From Dugong dugon (taxonomy: Eukaryota; Chordata; Mammalia; Sirenia; Dugongidae), in assembly GCA_030035585.1 (NCBI GenBank), contig CM057472.1, forward strand, positions 95,663,601 through 95,727,600: DNA of 64,000 bases, read 5' to 3'. Of the stretch, positions 34,271 to 46,313 are shown piece by piece (position 1 is the stretch's first letter; each line of letters begins with the position of its first letter). The notes under the pieces were generated by a model that was not told the origin of the DNA, did not search any database, and was given only the letters and a program-made list of their open reading frames with translations. Both the position numbers and the translations under genes were made by a program.

Positions 34271-34442
34271 GGAGCCTTGGTGGGGTAGTGGTTAAGAGCT
34301 ACAGTGAGCTACAGCTGCTAACCAAAAGGTCAGCAGTTCAAATTCACCAGCTGCTCCTTGGAAACCCTATGGGGCAGTTCTACTCTGTCCTATAGGATTG
34401 CTGTGAGTCAGACTCAACTCAATGGCAACGAGTTTTTTGGTT
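34271..34442 (+). mobile_element. AfroSINE, short form, with 10-bp target duplication
   Basis: TTTATAGATT flanks it perfectly (34261-34270 and 34443-34452). The 3' end is GGCAACGAGTTTTTTGG. A small duplication, GAGCTACAGTGAGCTACAG, lies in the head. Confidence 0.95.
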
Positions 34443-34452
34443 TTTATAGATT

Positions 34453-35228
34453 AGGTCGTAATTTTAAGTGGTCAAGGTAAAGTTTATATTCAAGGTATAT
34501 CTAAACCTAAACCTTACTTTTTTTTCTTTGCATAGTTTTACAATTAATAAACGTCAATTAAATGATTTCTATGTGCTAGGCATTTTGTGATGTAATATCG
34601 GCTATAAGAGGAAAATGTAAAGAGGTGGGGAGCGATGAATTCATCACTTTTTAGAAAACCCGTACAAATATTTACTTTCCAAAGAGAAATCAGGTTTTAG
34701 AGTGAAGCTCATGCTTGATCCAAGGATGGAAAAGATAACTAGGCTGGCACAAGCAGCCGGGAGACGAGTGTGGTTGGAAAAACAAATGAGATTCTAGATA
34801 AGAGGAGCAGCATGAGTGGACACATCCAAGATCGGAAACCCAGACAGTGACCAGGTGTAATCTTATTATAAACTTGGCCATCTGCACACAATTCTTTTCA
34901 AAGAAGAGTTTTACAGACAGCACTAGATGGCTTCAATTTTACAACATGTCTAATCTCTTTATATTTTGTTAAAAGAATAACTGGATAAGGCAACACTCCT
35001 GGTTTTCTGCTGTCTCATACCTCTCATATCACTTTTACTCTGGGAAAGCATTGACACTGACTCCTCACAATGCTGGAAATGGGGAGTAATTGCCTATAAA
35101 TGAATTGCAATATTAATAGTAATCAGAATTAAAACATAATCCTAGAAAATCAGCCTTAAATTTAACTTCTATGTCCTATGTTCTACCCATTATAGAAAAA
35201 ATATTCATAATGATGGCAGTAGAAGCAA
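34453..35228. other. Unassigned stretch
   Basis: 34540-34640 may be an old interspersed repeat (TTCTATGTGCTAGGCATTTTGTG). Nothing else recognised. Confidence 0.4.
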
Positions 35229-35242
35229 CTTGCATGTACGTA

Positions 35243-35455
35243 ACCCAAAAAAACTAAACCCACTGCCATGTAGTGAATTCCAACTCATAGCAACCCTCTA
35301 GGACAGAACAGAACTGCCCCGTAGGGTTTCCAAGGCTGTAACCTTTATGGAAGCAGATTGCCACATATTTTTCCTGCAGAGTGGCTGGTAGGTTTGAAAC
35401 ACTGACCTTTTTTGATTAGCAGCCAAGCACTTTAACCACTGCACCAGCAGGAATC
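35243..35455 (-). mobile_element. AfroSINE, long form, with 14-bp target duplication
   Basis: CTTGCATGTACGTA (35229-35242) and CTTGCGTGTACATA (35456-35469) flank it, two mismatches. It has the central TTATGGAAGCAGATTGCCAC segment of long-form copies. Confidence 0.94.
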
Positions 35456-35486
35456 CTTGCGTGTACATAGAACTTTACATTTTGCA

Positions 35487-35690
35487 GGAGTCCCTGGGTG
35501 GTGTAAATGATTAATACGCTCATTTATTAACTAAAAGATTGACAGTTAGAGTTCACCTAGAGACTCTTCCAAAGAAAGACCTGGCAAACTACTTGCAAAA
35601 AAGCAATCATCAAAAATCCTAGGGAGCACAGTCCTGCTCTGACACACGTAGGGTTACCATGAGTTGAAATTGACTTGATGACAAATGGTT
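35487..35690 (+). mobile_element. AfroSINE-related variant with 13-bp target duplication
   Basis: TTTACATTTTGCA (35474-35486) and TTTACAATTTGCA (35691-35703) flank it, one mismatch. The head GAGTCCCTGGGTGGTGTAAATG and centre GAAAGACCTGGCAAACTACTTG differ from the common copies, marking a separate subfamily. Confidence 0.9.
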
Positions 35691-35703
35691 TTTACAATTT
35701 GCA

Positions 35704-36426
35704 AAGGATTTTGTTTGTTATATGTATTTTAATATTATTCTATTTAGGTCAAACTTAGGAGAAACCTGAAGATGAAATTGGAAATCAGATATTTGTACTC
35801 CAGGGACCCTATCAACAGCACTTAAAAATTCTTTCTCTGAATATACTAAAAGTTTAAAGTCAGAGATCACTTGGATGGAAATGAGATGTGTTAATTATAC
35901 AGAACAATATAAAATAGTTCAAGACAATGACAGTCTGATGATCATCCAATTTGTGGGTACATGTTCTATCAACTTTTTTTTTTTTAATAACACTTAGTTT
36001 GGATCATCTAAAAGCTAAACTTTATCCCCTTACCAGTAATTGTCCAAGACATTCTAGGTTCCTCATATTTTCCAATTCTCAATTGTATGAATGGTTTTTA
36101 TCTTAACAGAACTATTGTCTCAACTTCTCTCTTATTTCCTCCCTCCATTGCTTCTGAACAGACACCGCAAGCGGACTCTTTTCATTGATTTTTGACTTAT
36201 TAATATACGCCTTTATCTATTGCAAGGCACTGGGACCACAAAAAGTATAGGCAATGGAACTTGTCCTCAAGAAACTCAATCCAGCAGGGGGAAAGTCATA
36301 AATATCCAGTTAAGAACATTCAGTTAGCAGCTATATGTTGACAGTCTACTCGGTGAGATCAACTGCACACCAGAGATGTAAGCAAATATTTGGAATTGTT
36401 TGACTTCTGTCTTATCCCTGTCTCTT
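35704..36426. other. Unassigned stretch
   Basis: 36180-36350 may be an old interspersed repeat. No coding pattern. Confidence 0.4.
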
Positions 36427-36462
36427 TAAATGTCATAACTTTTTTTTTTTTTTTTTTTTTTT

Positions 36463-36651
36463 GGTTTTAGCAAAGAGAAGTTTATTTCTGTACAGTAAAG
36501 CAGGCTAAAAGTTCAAGTTCAGGGTGTCAGCTCCAGGGGAAGTCTTTCTCTCTCCCTTGGCCTTCTCATCAATGTTCCCCCAGACTAGGAGCTTCTCAGC
36601 ACAGGGACTCCTGTACAAAGGACATGTTCTGCTCCCGGCACTGCTTTCTTT
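36463..36651 (-). mobile_element. LTR segment carried as L1 3' transduction
   Basis: Same family as 63070-63575 and 26476-26748 (TTCAGGGTGTCAGCTCCAGG, AAAGGACATGTTCTGCTCCC). It covers only the LTR part up to the polyadenylation site. The rest of the LTR is absent, and the segment ends in a pure A-tail rather than LTR sequence. Confidence 0.85.
36481..36486 (-). promoter_or_regulatory. AATAAA polyadenylation signal used for the transduced transcript
   Basis: On the minus strand AATAAA is followed 18 nt later by the A23 tail, the normal spacing for cleavage and polyadenylation. Confidence 0.85.
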
Positions 36652-37650
36652 TTTTTTAAATTGTACTTCAGGTGAAGGTTTACAGAACAAATAGTTTCTC
36701 ATGAAACAGTAGTACACATATTGTGTTATAACATTGGTTAACAACCCCATGACATGTCAACCCTCTCCCTTCTCGATTTTTTTTTTTTCCTTTTTTGGTG
36801 AAAATATACATAGCCAAAGATGCACCATTTCAAAAATTTCTACATGCACAGTTCAGTGACATCAGCTACGCTCTTCCAATTGTGCTGCTATTCTTACTTT
36901 AGATGAAGGCTTACAGAACAAAATAGTTTCTCATTTAACAGTTAGTACACATGTTGCCCTATGACAATGGTTAACAACCTCACAACACATCAACACTGTC
37001 CTTACACAGCCTTGGGTTCCCTATCACCAGCTTTCCTGTCCACTTCTGCCTTCTAGCCCTTGTCCCTGGACTGCTGTGCCTCATTAGTCCCATTTGGTGT
37101 TATGGGGTTGTCCACTCCCCGGCTGAATGGTGAACCTTGGAAGGGTGTCTGGGGGCCGTACTCTTGGGGTTTCTCCAGTCTCCTTTGGGCCAGTAAATCT
37201 GGTCTTTTTTGTGTGTGTTAGAATTTTGTTCTACATCCTTCTCCAGCTCTGTCCAGAACCCTCTGTTGTGATCCCGGTCAGAGCAGTCAGGGGTGGTAGC
37301 CTGGCGCCATCTAGCTGCACTGGACTCAGTCTGATGGAGGCCTTGGAAGCTGTGGTCCATTAGTCCTTCAGACTAATCTTTTCCCTGTATCCTGTTCTCT
37401 TCATTCTCCCTTGCTCCCGAAGGGATGAGACCAGTGGAGTATCTTAGATGGCCGCTCACAGGCTTTTAAGACCCCAGACACTGTTCACCAAGGTAGAATG
37501 TAGAACATTGTCTTTATAAACTGTGTTATGCCAATTGAGCTAGATGTTCCCTGAGACCATGGTCCCTACAACCTTCCACCCAGCAATTCAGTCCCTCAGG
37601 GAGTTTGGATGTGTCTATGGAGCTTCCATGACCTTTCTTGTAAATGTCAT

Positions 37651-40600
37651 GATTTTAATGATTGCTTTGTATTTCCCCCTCTCTCAGAACTTGTCTAGTC
37701 AAATGGTGTTTTTAAGATATTTGTCATTTCTGTTAGACTCTAGAAATATCCAGCTGTCTCCCCTTGGGAAATATTAGGTAAGGCTTTTCTTTTTTTCCTT
37801 TCTAGATGTATTTGCCTTAAAGTCCTCTGAGACAACAATAACTTTGAAATTTTTAAGCATCCCTATTTTCAAAGCCTATTGACACTCCCCTTGAAGGTCT
37901 ACTTACTAGAGTGAAGATTTGTAGTTGGCATAGTCAGTCCTGCATTTTAAATCTACATAATTGAGAAACTGATTATGACATTTTAAATAATTATTTGGAA
38001 GGTCAAGGTCTCCAGGTTGAAGTTATATGAGGAAATTTCCCTACCTAAATGTGCTATTCACTGCTCTAAGAAAGTTATTAAGCATAACATTGCTTTGTTG
38101 GACCATGCCAGTAAGCAAGGTGCCATCAAAATAGGCGAAAGAAAGAATAAAAACATTTCTATTGCAAACACGAACTGTGTATCCCAGACAACCCATGCGA
38201 AATAGAAAGATCTAAAGAATATTATGCTAAAGGGAATATAAAATTCTCTAGTCAGTTTTAAAAGGTAAACTTTTGAGCCTGTTGCTGCTTATCTTTTGCA
38301 TTGCAAATCACCAGTATTTCTCTTAATGGCTTTTGGAAAAGTTTTACAATGAGAAGCAGATTCTGGTAATCCACATTATGATCAAATTACTTTTGTCAGG
38401 GTCTTTCATTTAGTAATTATTAAATATACAAAGTTTAATTTGATAGGTAAAAATGTTCATTTCTAAGCCACACTGATTGTCAACTGTCAGCCACTGATAT
38501 AGAATGACTTATTGTGGAACCACAATTAGAATCTTAAAATACTAATGGAAGAGTGCATAAATGGAATTCAAGGGGTTTTCAGATCCATTAAATACAGTAA
38601 ATCTTACTTATAATGTGCATACACGCAATGCTTTTCTGTACAGTAACTGAAATAACTGAAAATTGGAAAATCCTGACCAATGGCCCAGAAAGTATTATTT
38701 CCTACATTTAGAAATTTTCTCTCTTCTTCATTCACTGCTTTTCAAAAGGCTGATGTAAATTAATCTGTTTCCAACCATTTCCTGGCTCTTTGTACAGGGA
38801 AAAACTATGTTAACAGGAGCACACTGGCAATAAAATTTAGTCCGTTAGAAATGAGACACAATGAGATAAAACCCACAATACATGGACGCTTTTGCCTTCT
38901 ATCAACCTTGGGGCTCAGGGTCTGTGTCTCGAATTTCTGTTGAAACCACAAAGATGGAAAAATAATAGAAATCAGTATCCTTCACATTCTGAAGAGAGGT
39001 GATACATTCTTCATGGCTGACTTAATAGAAGATAGAAGAACCAGTCCAGTGACTCTCAATCTTTATCAACTGCCTCTAACTCCAATAAAAGAAAAAAGTA
39101 GACATTTAAAAGTAATCCAGTAAGTAGAGTTAATGAGGTAATAAGATGTAGGCTTAAAGGCTGAAGGTTGTGGTCTTCTTTCTCTCCTCTCTGTGGGGAA
39201 AGAGAAGAGTGATTCTCACTCCTTCCAAACCAAGTGAAAGGACCTCTAGGTACATAATGTTGTTTTCAAGGTACATAATGTTGTTTTCAATAAGGGGTCA
39301 CTAGCATCTCATCCCCTGGATGGATGACTGCTAACTTGCAGAAACTTCTAGGTTAATTTTAGTAGAGTTTCTGGAGGAACATGTTGAGACAATTCTTACT
39401 AGAAACTTAAGTGTATTCTTAGAAGAGTAGAAACATATACAAACATGATCACTGGGGTGCTTTTGGCCTGGAGGATCTTTAGGGTAGAATATAGATGGAA
39501 ATTATCTCAATATCAGGGCAAGGAGGAGAAAGAACACACAACTGCCAAGGTCTGACCTAACAAGGATATGAGATTTCTTGTTAGTTCATGTGAACATCAT
39601 GGAAGATAACTGGGCACAAAAAATTTAGATGAGATACTCCACAAAGTTTGGTCCACTCTGTTTGTGTGAGGATGTGTTTTTTTTTTGTGTGTGCAATATC
39701 TCAGCATAAGCCTTAAATTGTACTGATTCTCTAATCTTTAGTATTACCAAAAATTAGAGCATGGTGTGGTTTAAAACCTTTAGGAAATCTAATTAGAGAT
39801 GCTTTTGTTACAAATGTTTTAGAAAGAATGCAAACAATGGGATGGTAACGGATAAGAAGAAGAAATTAAGGTTCCTTTCAACTCAAAGGAAAGAATCCAA
39901 CCTTTGCAGGGTTAGTACAAGGATCCAGAAGGGCTATACAACTAAAACTTCACTCCAAGTTATTTTGGAAATACTTTGAAGTTTTTAAGAAATAATTTTC
40001 TCCTTCTAGATTATAAGGTCTTTCAGAACAAGAACTATATTTCCATCAATAAAGGTCCTAATTCCTAGTAGATTTCCTGGTCATTTATGGACACTGAAAA
40101 CATACATATTCAACAGAACAGTTCGTTTTGTGAGGAAACCACATTGTCCTAATAAACCCAGTTCAACTAGATTAGTAACTTTAGTGGTATTGGTGAGTAA
40201 GAAATAGAAAGACAGATGGCCATTGTTAGCACTACCATTAGTGTGCACATCAGTCCACTGGTCTGCACTGAATTCATGGTCTGTTAGCTGCCCTTCAAAA
40301 CCCCACTTCAATTATACAGGCAGCAATTCTGCCCATGGATTGAGACAGAATATCGCCATAGATATTTCAACTTTTATATCCTTAAAAGCAGTAAGGTGCA
40401 CATAAGGACTACATCCTTACCTAAATATAAATAAAACAAGGACAAGTTTTTTGTGTTTTTTGGAACTGGAATATAAATTTAGGTGGGGAAAGATCCTTTT
40501 TTTTTTTTTTTTTCCATTCCTTTATTTCATTCTCCTTTAACACAATTGTTACAATAGAAAAACTGTCACTGAAAATCAAGGAAGTGATATCTTAAATTTA

Positions 40601-40825
40601 AGGGAGGGAATTCCTATTATAGTATTTTCTGATGAAATCAGTCAATATGTTTGTATGTGTTTGATGGAGCCCGAAGGTCTAGGTACAGTCATCACCTTTA
40701 ATCTAACGAAGTGCCCATCTGTACTTGGTAAACTGGTAGGAACTGAATCTTTAACAGGATAAGTGATTTAGAGTAAAAGTTTCAAAATTCTCACCCCATA
40801 ATAAACCACATTTACAAGGGAGTAG
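37651..40825. other. Longest stretch without a recognised repeat
   Basis: About 3.2 kb. I see no named repeat, RNA gene or convincing exon. It contains a perfect 21-bp tandem duplication (39248-39289) and a T18 run (40498-40515). Frames such as 40081-40311 and 40223-40405 overlap on opposite strands and lack domains. Confidence 0.5.
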
Positions 40826-40834
40826 TCTTTCAAA

Positions 40835-41037
40835 GAAGAGCCCTGGTGGTGCAGTGGCTAAAGTGCTCAGCAGTGAACTGAAAGTTCATTCGTTCGAAAC
40901 AAATGCCTGCTCCACTGGAGAAAGATGTGGCAGTCTGCTTCTGTAAAGATTACAGCACTGGGAACCCTATAGGCAGTTCTACTATGATCTACAGGGTCTC
41001 TATGAGTTGTAATCGTCTCGATGGCAATGGATTTTAA
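40835..41037 (+). mobile_element. AfroSINE, long form, with 9-bp target duplication
   Basis: TCTTTCAAA flanks it (40826-40834 and 41038-41046). GAGCCCTGGTGGTGCAGTGG head and a GATGGCAATGGATTTT end. Confidence 0.94.
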
Positions 41038-41256
41038 TCTTTCAAATGACAGTGTATGTAACCTCCCTCATCAATTCATCTTGGACTGAAATATGTCAGG
41101 GTTTCCAAGCAAATGAGGACATGATATGTAGCTGGCTACCCCTCAGTCAGCTTGTTAGCACATTCTCAGTGTAGAATTTCCTTTTTACTCTCTCATCACA
41201 TCTGTAGACCTTTAAAACTGTCTCCTAAAAAAATTTGCTGCCTACTTTACCTTGTT

Positions 41257-41762
41257 AAAATGTTAAACAGCAAAGATGTCACCTTGAAGACCATGGTGCG
41301 CCTGACCCAAGGCATGGTATTTTCAATCATCTCATATGCATGCAAAAGCTGGAAGATGAATAAAGAAGACTGAAAAAAGAACAGATGCCTTTGAATTGTG
41401 GTGTTGGTAAAGAATATTGAATATACCATGGACTGCCAAAAGAATGAACAGATCTGTTTTGGCAGAAGTACAACCAGAATGCTCCTTAGAAGCAAGGGTA
41501 GCGAGACTGCGTCTCACATACTTTGGACGTGTTATTAGAAGGGATCAGTCCCCGAAGAAGGACATCATGCTTGGTAAAGTAAAGGGTCAGAGAAAAGGAG
41601 GAAGACCTTCAATGAGGTGGGTTGACACAGTGGATGCAAGAATGGGCTCAAGCATGACAGTGATCATGAGGATGGAGCAGGACCAGACAGCATTTGCTTC
41701 TGTTGTACATAGGGTTGCTATGAGTCAGAATCAACTCGATGGCACCTAACAACAACAACATC
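41257..41762 (+). mobile_element. RTE 3'-end copy F with 10-bp target duplication
   Basis: TTACCTTGTT flanks it (41247-41256 and 41763-41772). The plus frame at 41417-41749 encodes the C-terminal end: VLAEVQPECSLEARVARLRL, RRDQSPKKDIMLGKVKGQRK, GGRPSMRWVDT. This is the best preserved C-terminal RTE frame in the window. It is a 5'-truncated relic without RT. Confidence 0.95.
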
Positions 41763-41772
41763 TTACCTTGTT

Positions 41773-42479
41773 GGCTATTCTTACCAAATGTTCCACTCTG
41801 GAAGAGAATTTCCCGATAAAGTGCATAGTCTTTTCTTCTTCCAACTACCAGTCAGGAATAAAAGCACAGACAGCACAATGCAGAAGTGTCCCATCCCATT
41901 CACAGGGAATTGAAGACAATTTCCTTAAATTCCTTTTTTTATTTAAATACTTTTGACCTTACCTATAGCTCTGTCATCCAGGTATCATTTGTGATTTTTT
42001 TTCCTTTATTTTTCCTTTTCCCTTATTCTCTTTGAACTTGACTGTGTAATACTCAGACAGATTCACAGACTCCAGTGAGTCAAAGCTATCAAGCACACCT
42101 TGAATTCCTTCTCACTTGTATAAATTAGAGAATCTGAGATTCTGTCCTCATTTTGAACATGAAGAAGGTGAGCGTACTGTCTTTATTCACTTCACTTGGT
42201 GTTCAGAGAAAGAAATAACAAGTTTTTATTTTCCATTCTTAAATAGTTTTTTTTTTCCACTGAGGAATCAGAAATATAGTCTGTACAGTGTAAATGATAG
42301 TTATGAACAGTGGTAGGTATGGAAAATCTAAATAATCATCTTTGAAAATTATTTCCTAGAAATGTGATAGTAAAATATCCATTTTGGAACATGAACTTTT
42401 ATCAAACACAGATTATTAAGAAGTTAGAAGTCAAAGTAAGGAGGTATCTGCAAGGTCTTCTATATAAATGTAGTGAGGC
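41773..42479. other. Unassigned stretch
   Basis: No repeat or gene recognised. Confidence 0.4.
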
Positions 42480-42690
42480 ATGAAAGAAAGAGCACCACTC
42501 TTTGGATGCAAGCTTACTGGATTTAAATCCTAGGTCTACACTTCACCGGCCATGTAAGTAACTAAGTTTCCTCACGCATCAATTGTACATATATATAGTG
42601 ATAGTTTTGTGGAAGAATTAATGTGTTAATGAATGCATGTAAATTTTCTGGAACCCTATGCTTTAAAAAGTGGATACTCATAATTGTGTT
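42480..42690 (+). repeat. MIR-like ancient SINE
   Basis: GATTTAAATCCTAGGTCTACACTTC, GTAAGTAACTAAGTTTCCTCA and TTAATGTGTTAATGAATGCATG follow MIR order. A (AGTAAT)n run at 42696-42740 follows. Confidence 0.65.
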
Positions 42691-42744
42691 GTTGGTGATA
42701 GTAGTAATAGCAGTAATAGTAGTAATAGAAAAATAAGTAGTGGA

Positions 42745-43990
42745 AGTAGGATAAAATATATGAAACATTTGGGAACTATTTACAATAAAAGATTACATCC
42801 CTCGTGAGGCTTGGCAAAAGTCTTTTCCCCTTCGTGCTAACACTGACGTACCAACATGTGATCTCTGTATTCATTACCACACCTGATATGGGGCCTATAG
42901 GACTACACATTTCATAACCATAGGCCCCACAATGTGGAGAAGCAGGCCATGGTCTGTGACTAAAGCAACTTTCTACAATCTACTGTGGGACAAATAAAGT
43001 GAAACTTGATGTTTTCTTTCTTCAGTAATGAATGTGACCCACTTGGCTCTCTGAGAACAGTTCTGAAAAGATCTCCAGCCAATAGTAACTACTGCCTTTT
43101 AAAAATAGTCTCAGGTAATAGTAACCACCTGGCTAGAATTCTGATCCAGAGAAAAGGGCTAGCACTGAAGCTAGGAAAGCAAGTCCAGCTAGACCAAAGG
43201 ATGAAGAAGAGAGCTCAACTTGGAGATATGTGGCTTGGTTTGCTGTTCACTGGGAAGAAGGTGTTGGGCTGGATTAAAAGAAAAATGGAAGAAAATACCG
43301 AATTTACTTTCTGAAAGATTTACATATGGCTAGAAAATTTCCTATTTTAAAAATATATAATAAATATGAGGAGATGTCATACCTATTGTCTTCATTTCAT
43401 TTCTGATTAATTTTGAATATACTCTTGTCATTATGTGTGTGTGTGCACTTGTGTGCACTTTTTATAGAATTATTCGTAGTGCATTTCATCTGATTAATCT
43501 GGATATCCTTCTTGAGTTAACCTTCAAATGATTGTTAATCCACCAGTAAAGTAATTGGCAATTGGGTCAGGAAAATGAAGAGTATGACTTAAATAGCACC
43601 AAGTTTCTCTACTTTCCTCAATTCTTCTGAGAATTACCTTAGGGGGAAAAATGGCTTAAATACCAAAATATGTGTATTGGTGCGTATGTTTGTGTAAATA
43701 TAGTTTTCTAAGGGAAATAAAGATAAAACATAAGATTTCAAAACTGTGCTAAGGATTCTTTTAAAAAATAAGCATTGGTCTGCTGAAGCTGTATAAGGAC
43801 ATTCACAACTTTCTTAGAGTTTTTTGTAAAGGAAGACTGGAAAGGTTTAAGGATTGCATGCTGATTTTCACAAAACCTGTTACAAAGAGAAGAAGAAGTT
43901 TGGATTCCATAGTGACGTAGCTATAAATAAGTTTTTAATGAAGGCCACAGAAGCTATCATCTTGCCTCTGCTTTCCCATCGATGAAACTC
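42745..43990. other. Unassigned stretch
   Basis: No repeat or gene recognised. The 102-codon frame at 43006-43314 shows no domain. Confidence 0.4.
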
Positions 43991-43994
43991 TTCC

Positions 43995-44340
43995 ATTGAA
44001 TTATTCATTCATTCATTTCTTTTCAACAAGTATTTTAAGCATCTAGTATGCCAGGCACTCTTCAAGATGCTGCTAATTCAGAAGTGTACGAGAAATACAA
44101 TGTTGATGTCCTCCTAGTGCTTATAATCTAGTGAGAGTCATTAAACAATAAACCAAAAAGAAAGAATTCCAGGGAGATACTGGACACTGATGCTACAAAC
44201 AGATTTAATGAGGGTGAGGAAGTGAATCTTAACAAAGAAGGAGGATATACGATGGGTAGGGCGGTCAGGAAAAACTTCCATGAGAAGATGGTATTTCACG
44301 AGAAATCCAAATGGTGCCAAAGAGCATCCCATGGGACGGC
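43995..44340 (+). repeat. Old interspersed repeat, family not assigned
   Basis: ATTCATTCATTCATTTCTTTTC followed by TCTAGTATGCCAGGCACTC, GTGCTTATAATCTAGTGAGAG and GAGAAGATGGTATTTCACGAG, an order common to an old mammalian repeat I recognise but cannot name with certainty. Confidence 0.45.
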
Positions 44341-44864
44341 ATGGTTTGCTTTCCAAGTAGTGGGAAGTGTAAGTACGCACATCCCGAAATAACAGTATCA
44401 TCAGAAATTATTAAATAATTTTGAGCAAATGCTGAAGCTTAGTCTAAGTAAGCAAACATATTCTACTCTTTAATTATTCTTTTTTTTCTTTTCCCCTAGC
44501 ACTCTATGTAACCTGCGTACAGCTCACCTGTATCTGTATCCACCATGGAAAATATATCCCTTTCTTTCCTTGTCTCAGAAATTTGCACAAATTGATGTGC
44601 ATCAGCAGATAAGGTTTATAGTTAACTCCTAAAATTAATCTAGCTCCTGAAAATGCAAATTCCATAGTGCTTCAAAGAAAACTATGTCCTTCAAATCCAT
44701 CTTTCTATATTTATCTATAGGAGATAGCAAAGATGAGAGAATAATCTTGATTCCTTCAGGGTCAGGGAAGGACATGTACCTTCACATAGCGCTGATATAG
44801 ATAGCATACCACATGGCACATAAATGAAGTGGAAACATGAGGAGAAGAGAAGATACTATTAGTT
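44341..44864. other. Unassigned stretch
   Basis: No repeat or gene recognised. Confidence 0.4.
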
Positions 44865-45075
44865 GAGTCACTACCATATACCAGGTATTTCACTCATTAG
44901 CTATTCAAAACAACCCTGTAGGTAGGAATTAACATTCCTATTTTATAGAATAGGAAATGGAGCCTGAGAAAAGTTCATTAGCTTGCTCAAGTTCAAACAG
45001 TTAGTAAGAGAAAGACTCAATTTTCCTTCAGATTGTTCTGACTTCCTAGGCTTGCTGCATTGCTCTGCTACATCA
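44865..45075 (-). repeat. MIR-like ancient SINE
   Basis: AAAACAACCCTGTAGGTAGGAATTAACATTCC, TATTTTATAGAATAGGAAATGGAG and AAACAGTTAGTAAGAGAAAGAC follow the antisense MIR order. Confidence 0.82.
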
Positions 45076-45672
45076 CACCGGGCAGGTAGTCAGAGAGAGC
45101 ATCATAGGGAATGAAGGAGGTAGAGGAGGAAGGGATTGGAAGAGGTTAGCATTAAGGACAGACCTGCCAGATCTGAGCTTCTATGATTTCGACTGATTGA
45201 TGACCTGGCATCTGTTCTCATGTGCACAGTCATTTTTCTAGAAGAAGATAAAAGAAGGTATGAGCCATAAGGATATAAAATGGCAAGTCTGTTAAAATTT
45301 TATTTTTTCATCTAATTGTTATGAAATCACATACTTTTAAGCACATACGTGCCAGGTGTCATGTTTTGATCCCTTAGCTTTTTCTTTTTTTCAAACCTGG
45401 GGGAAAATAAGTGATTTGATTTTTTTTATTTGGAAAATAAAAATTCATCTGAAAGTAGGATATAAAAGGCTGGCAACAAAGTGCAAATTAATAGACTCTG
45501 TGATTTATTTATTGAAAAACCCGGGTGTGATGGTCAAAAAGTGAAATTTTAGGTATTGCATATTTTATATCAGCAGAGACAATTTCCATCAGACAAGATG
45601 TTATGGCATCTAAAAGCACAGGCTCTTGAATTTGAAAATCTGCATGAACTTGAAAAGCACAAATTCTTTAGA
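45076..45672. other. Unassigned stretch
   Basis: No repeat or gene recognised. Confidence 0.4.
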
Positions 45673-45914
45673 TCTCAGAGCATAGTACTTAAGAAAACAG
45701 ATTAAAATCTCACATACCTGAGTTATAATTCCAGCTTTGCTACTTGATAGCTGTGTGTATCTAGGAAAGTTATATTCCTTTTCTGTGCTTCATGCCTCAG
45801 TTTCTTCATCTGAAAAAAGGATAATTGTACCTATATCATAGTGTTGTTGGAGGACCTGTAAGATACTACTAACAGAAGTTCTGACATATAATCATCATTC
45901 AATAAATGTTAGCT

Positions 45915-45920
<6 letters not shown>
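45673..45920 (+). repeat. MIR, its 3' end duplicated beyond the RTE block
   Basis: GAGTTATAATTCCAGCTTTGC, CATGCCTCAGTTTCTTCATCTG, ATAGTGTTGTTGGAGG and TCATTCAATAAATGTTAGCTAG give the complete MIR order. The last 80-90 bp recurs at 48577-48664. Confidence 0.88.

Positions 45921-45930
<10 letters not shown>
45841..45930 (+). repeat. Long direct repeat, left copy
   Basis: Shares with 48577-48664 a common core including AGTTCTGACATATAATCATCA and CAATAAATGTTAGCT, about 10 differences in 78 bp. Together they enclose both RTE copies G and H. Confidence 0.85.

Positions 45931-45976
<46 letters not shown>
45921..45976. repeat. (AT)28 microsatellite
   Basis: Uninterrupted alternating AT, beginning in the MIR end and ending at the tail of RTE copy G. 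Confidence 0.98.
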
Positions 45977-45979
<3 letters not shown>

Positions 45980-45980
<1 letters not shown>

Positions 45981-46292
45981 TGTTCTTGTTAAGTGCCATC
46001 AAGTAGGTTCTGACTCTCAGTGACACTAGGTACCACAGAATGAAACACTGAACACTGCCAGGTCCTGTGCCATGCCCACAATTGTTGTTATGCTTCAGCC
46101 CATTGTTGAAGTCACTGTGTCAATCTATCTAGTTGAGGGTCTTCCTCTTTTCCTCTGACCCTCTACTGAGCATGATGTCTTTCTCCAGGGACTGATCCCT
46201 CCTGACAATATGTTCAAAGTATGTAAGACATAGTCTCGCCATCCTTGCTTCTAAGGAGGATTCTAGTTGTACTTTTTCCAAGACATATAGAT
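45980..46292 (-). mobile_element. RTE 3'-end copy G
   Basis: Antisense RTE tail: TTGTTAAGTGCCATCAAG at the left, then GAGGGTCTTCCTCTTTTCC and GCATGATGTCTTTCTCCAGG. A (GT)n run, 46296-46313, separates it from copy H, which lies in the opposite orientation. Confidence 0.92.
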
Positions 46293-46313
46293 GTGTGTGT
46301 GTGTGTGTGTGTG

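Larger units (their letters stand above)
36440..37640 (-). mobile_element. 5'-truncated L1 with 3'-transduced LTR segment and poly(A)
   Basis: Read on the minus strand: L1 3'UTR (37640 to 36776), an A-rich run, a second L1 3' end (36775-36655), an A-run, a 188-bp LTR-derived segment (36651-36463) and an A23 tail (T's at 36440-36462). One target duplication, TAAATGTCAT, encloses the whole block (36427-36436 and 37641-37650), so all parts entered together. Confidence 0.88.

Noticed and set aside
36440-36651. Independent insertion of the LTR and the L1 at 36-37 kb
   Set aside because: The LTR piece has a pure A-tail, lacks its own 5-bp flanks, and is enclosed with the L1 by one target duplication.
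45921-45976. A CRISPR-like or regularly spaced repeat array
   Set aside because: It is a plain dinucleotide microsatellite; no spaced repeats occur anywhere in the window.
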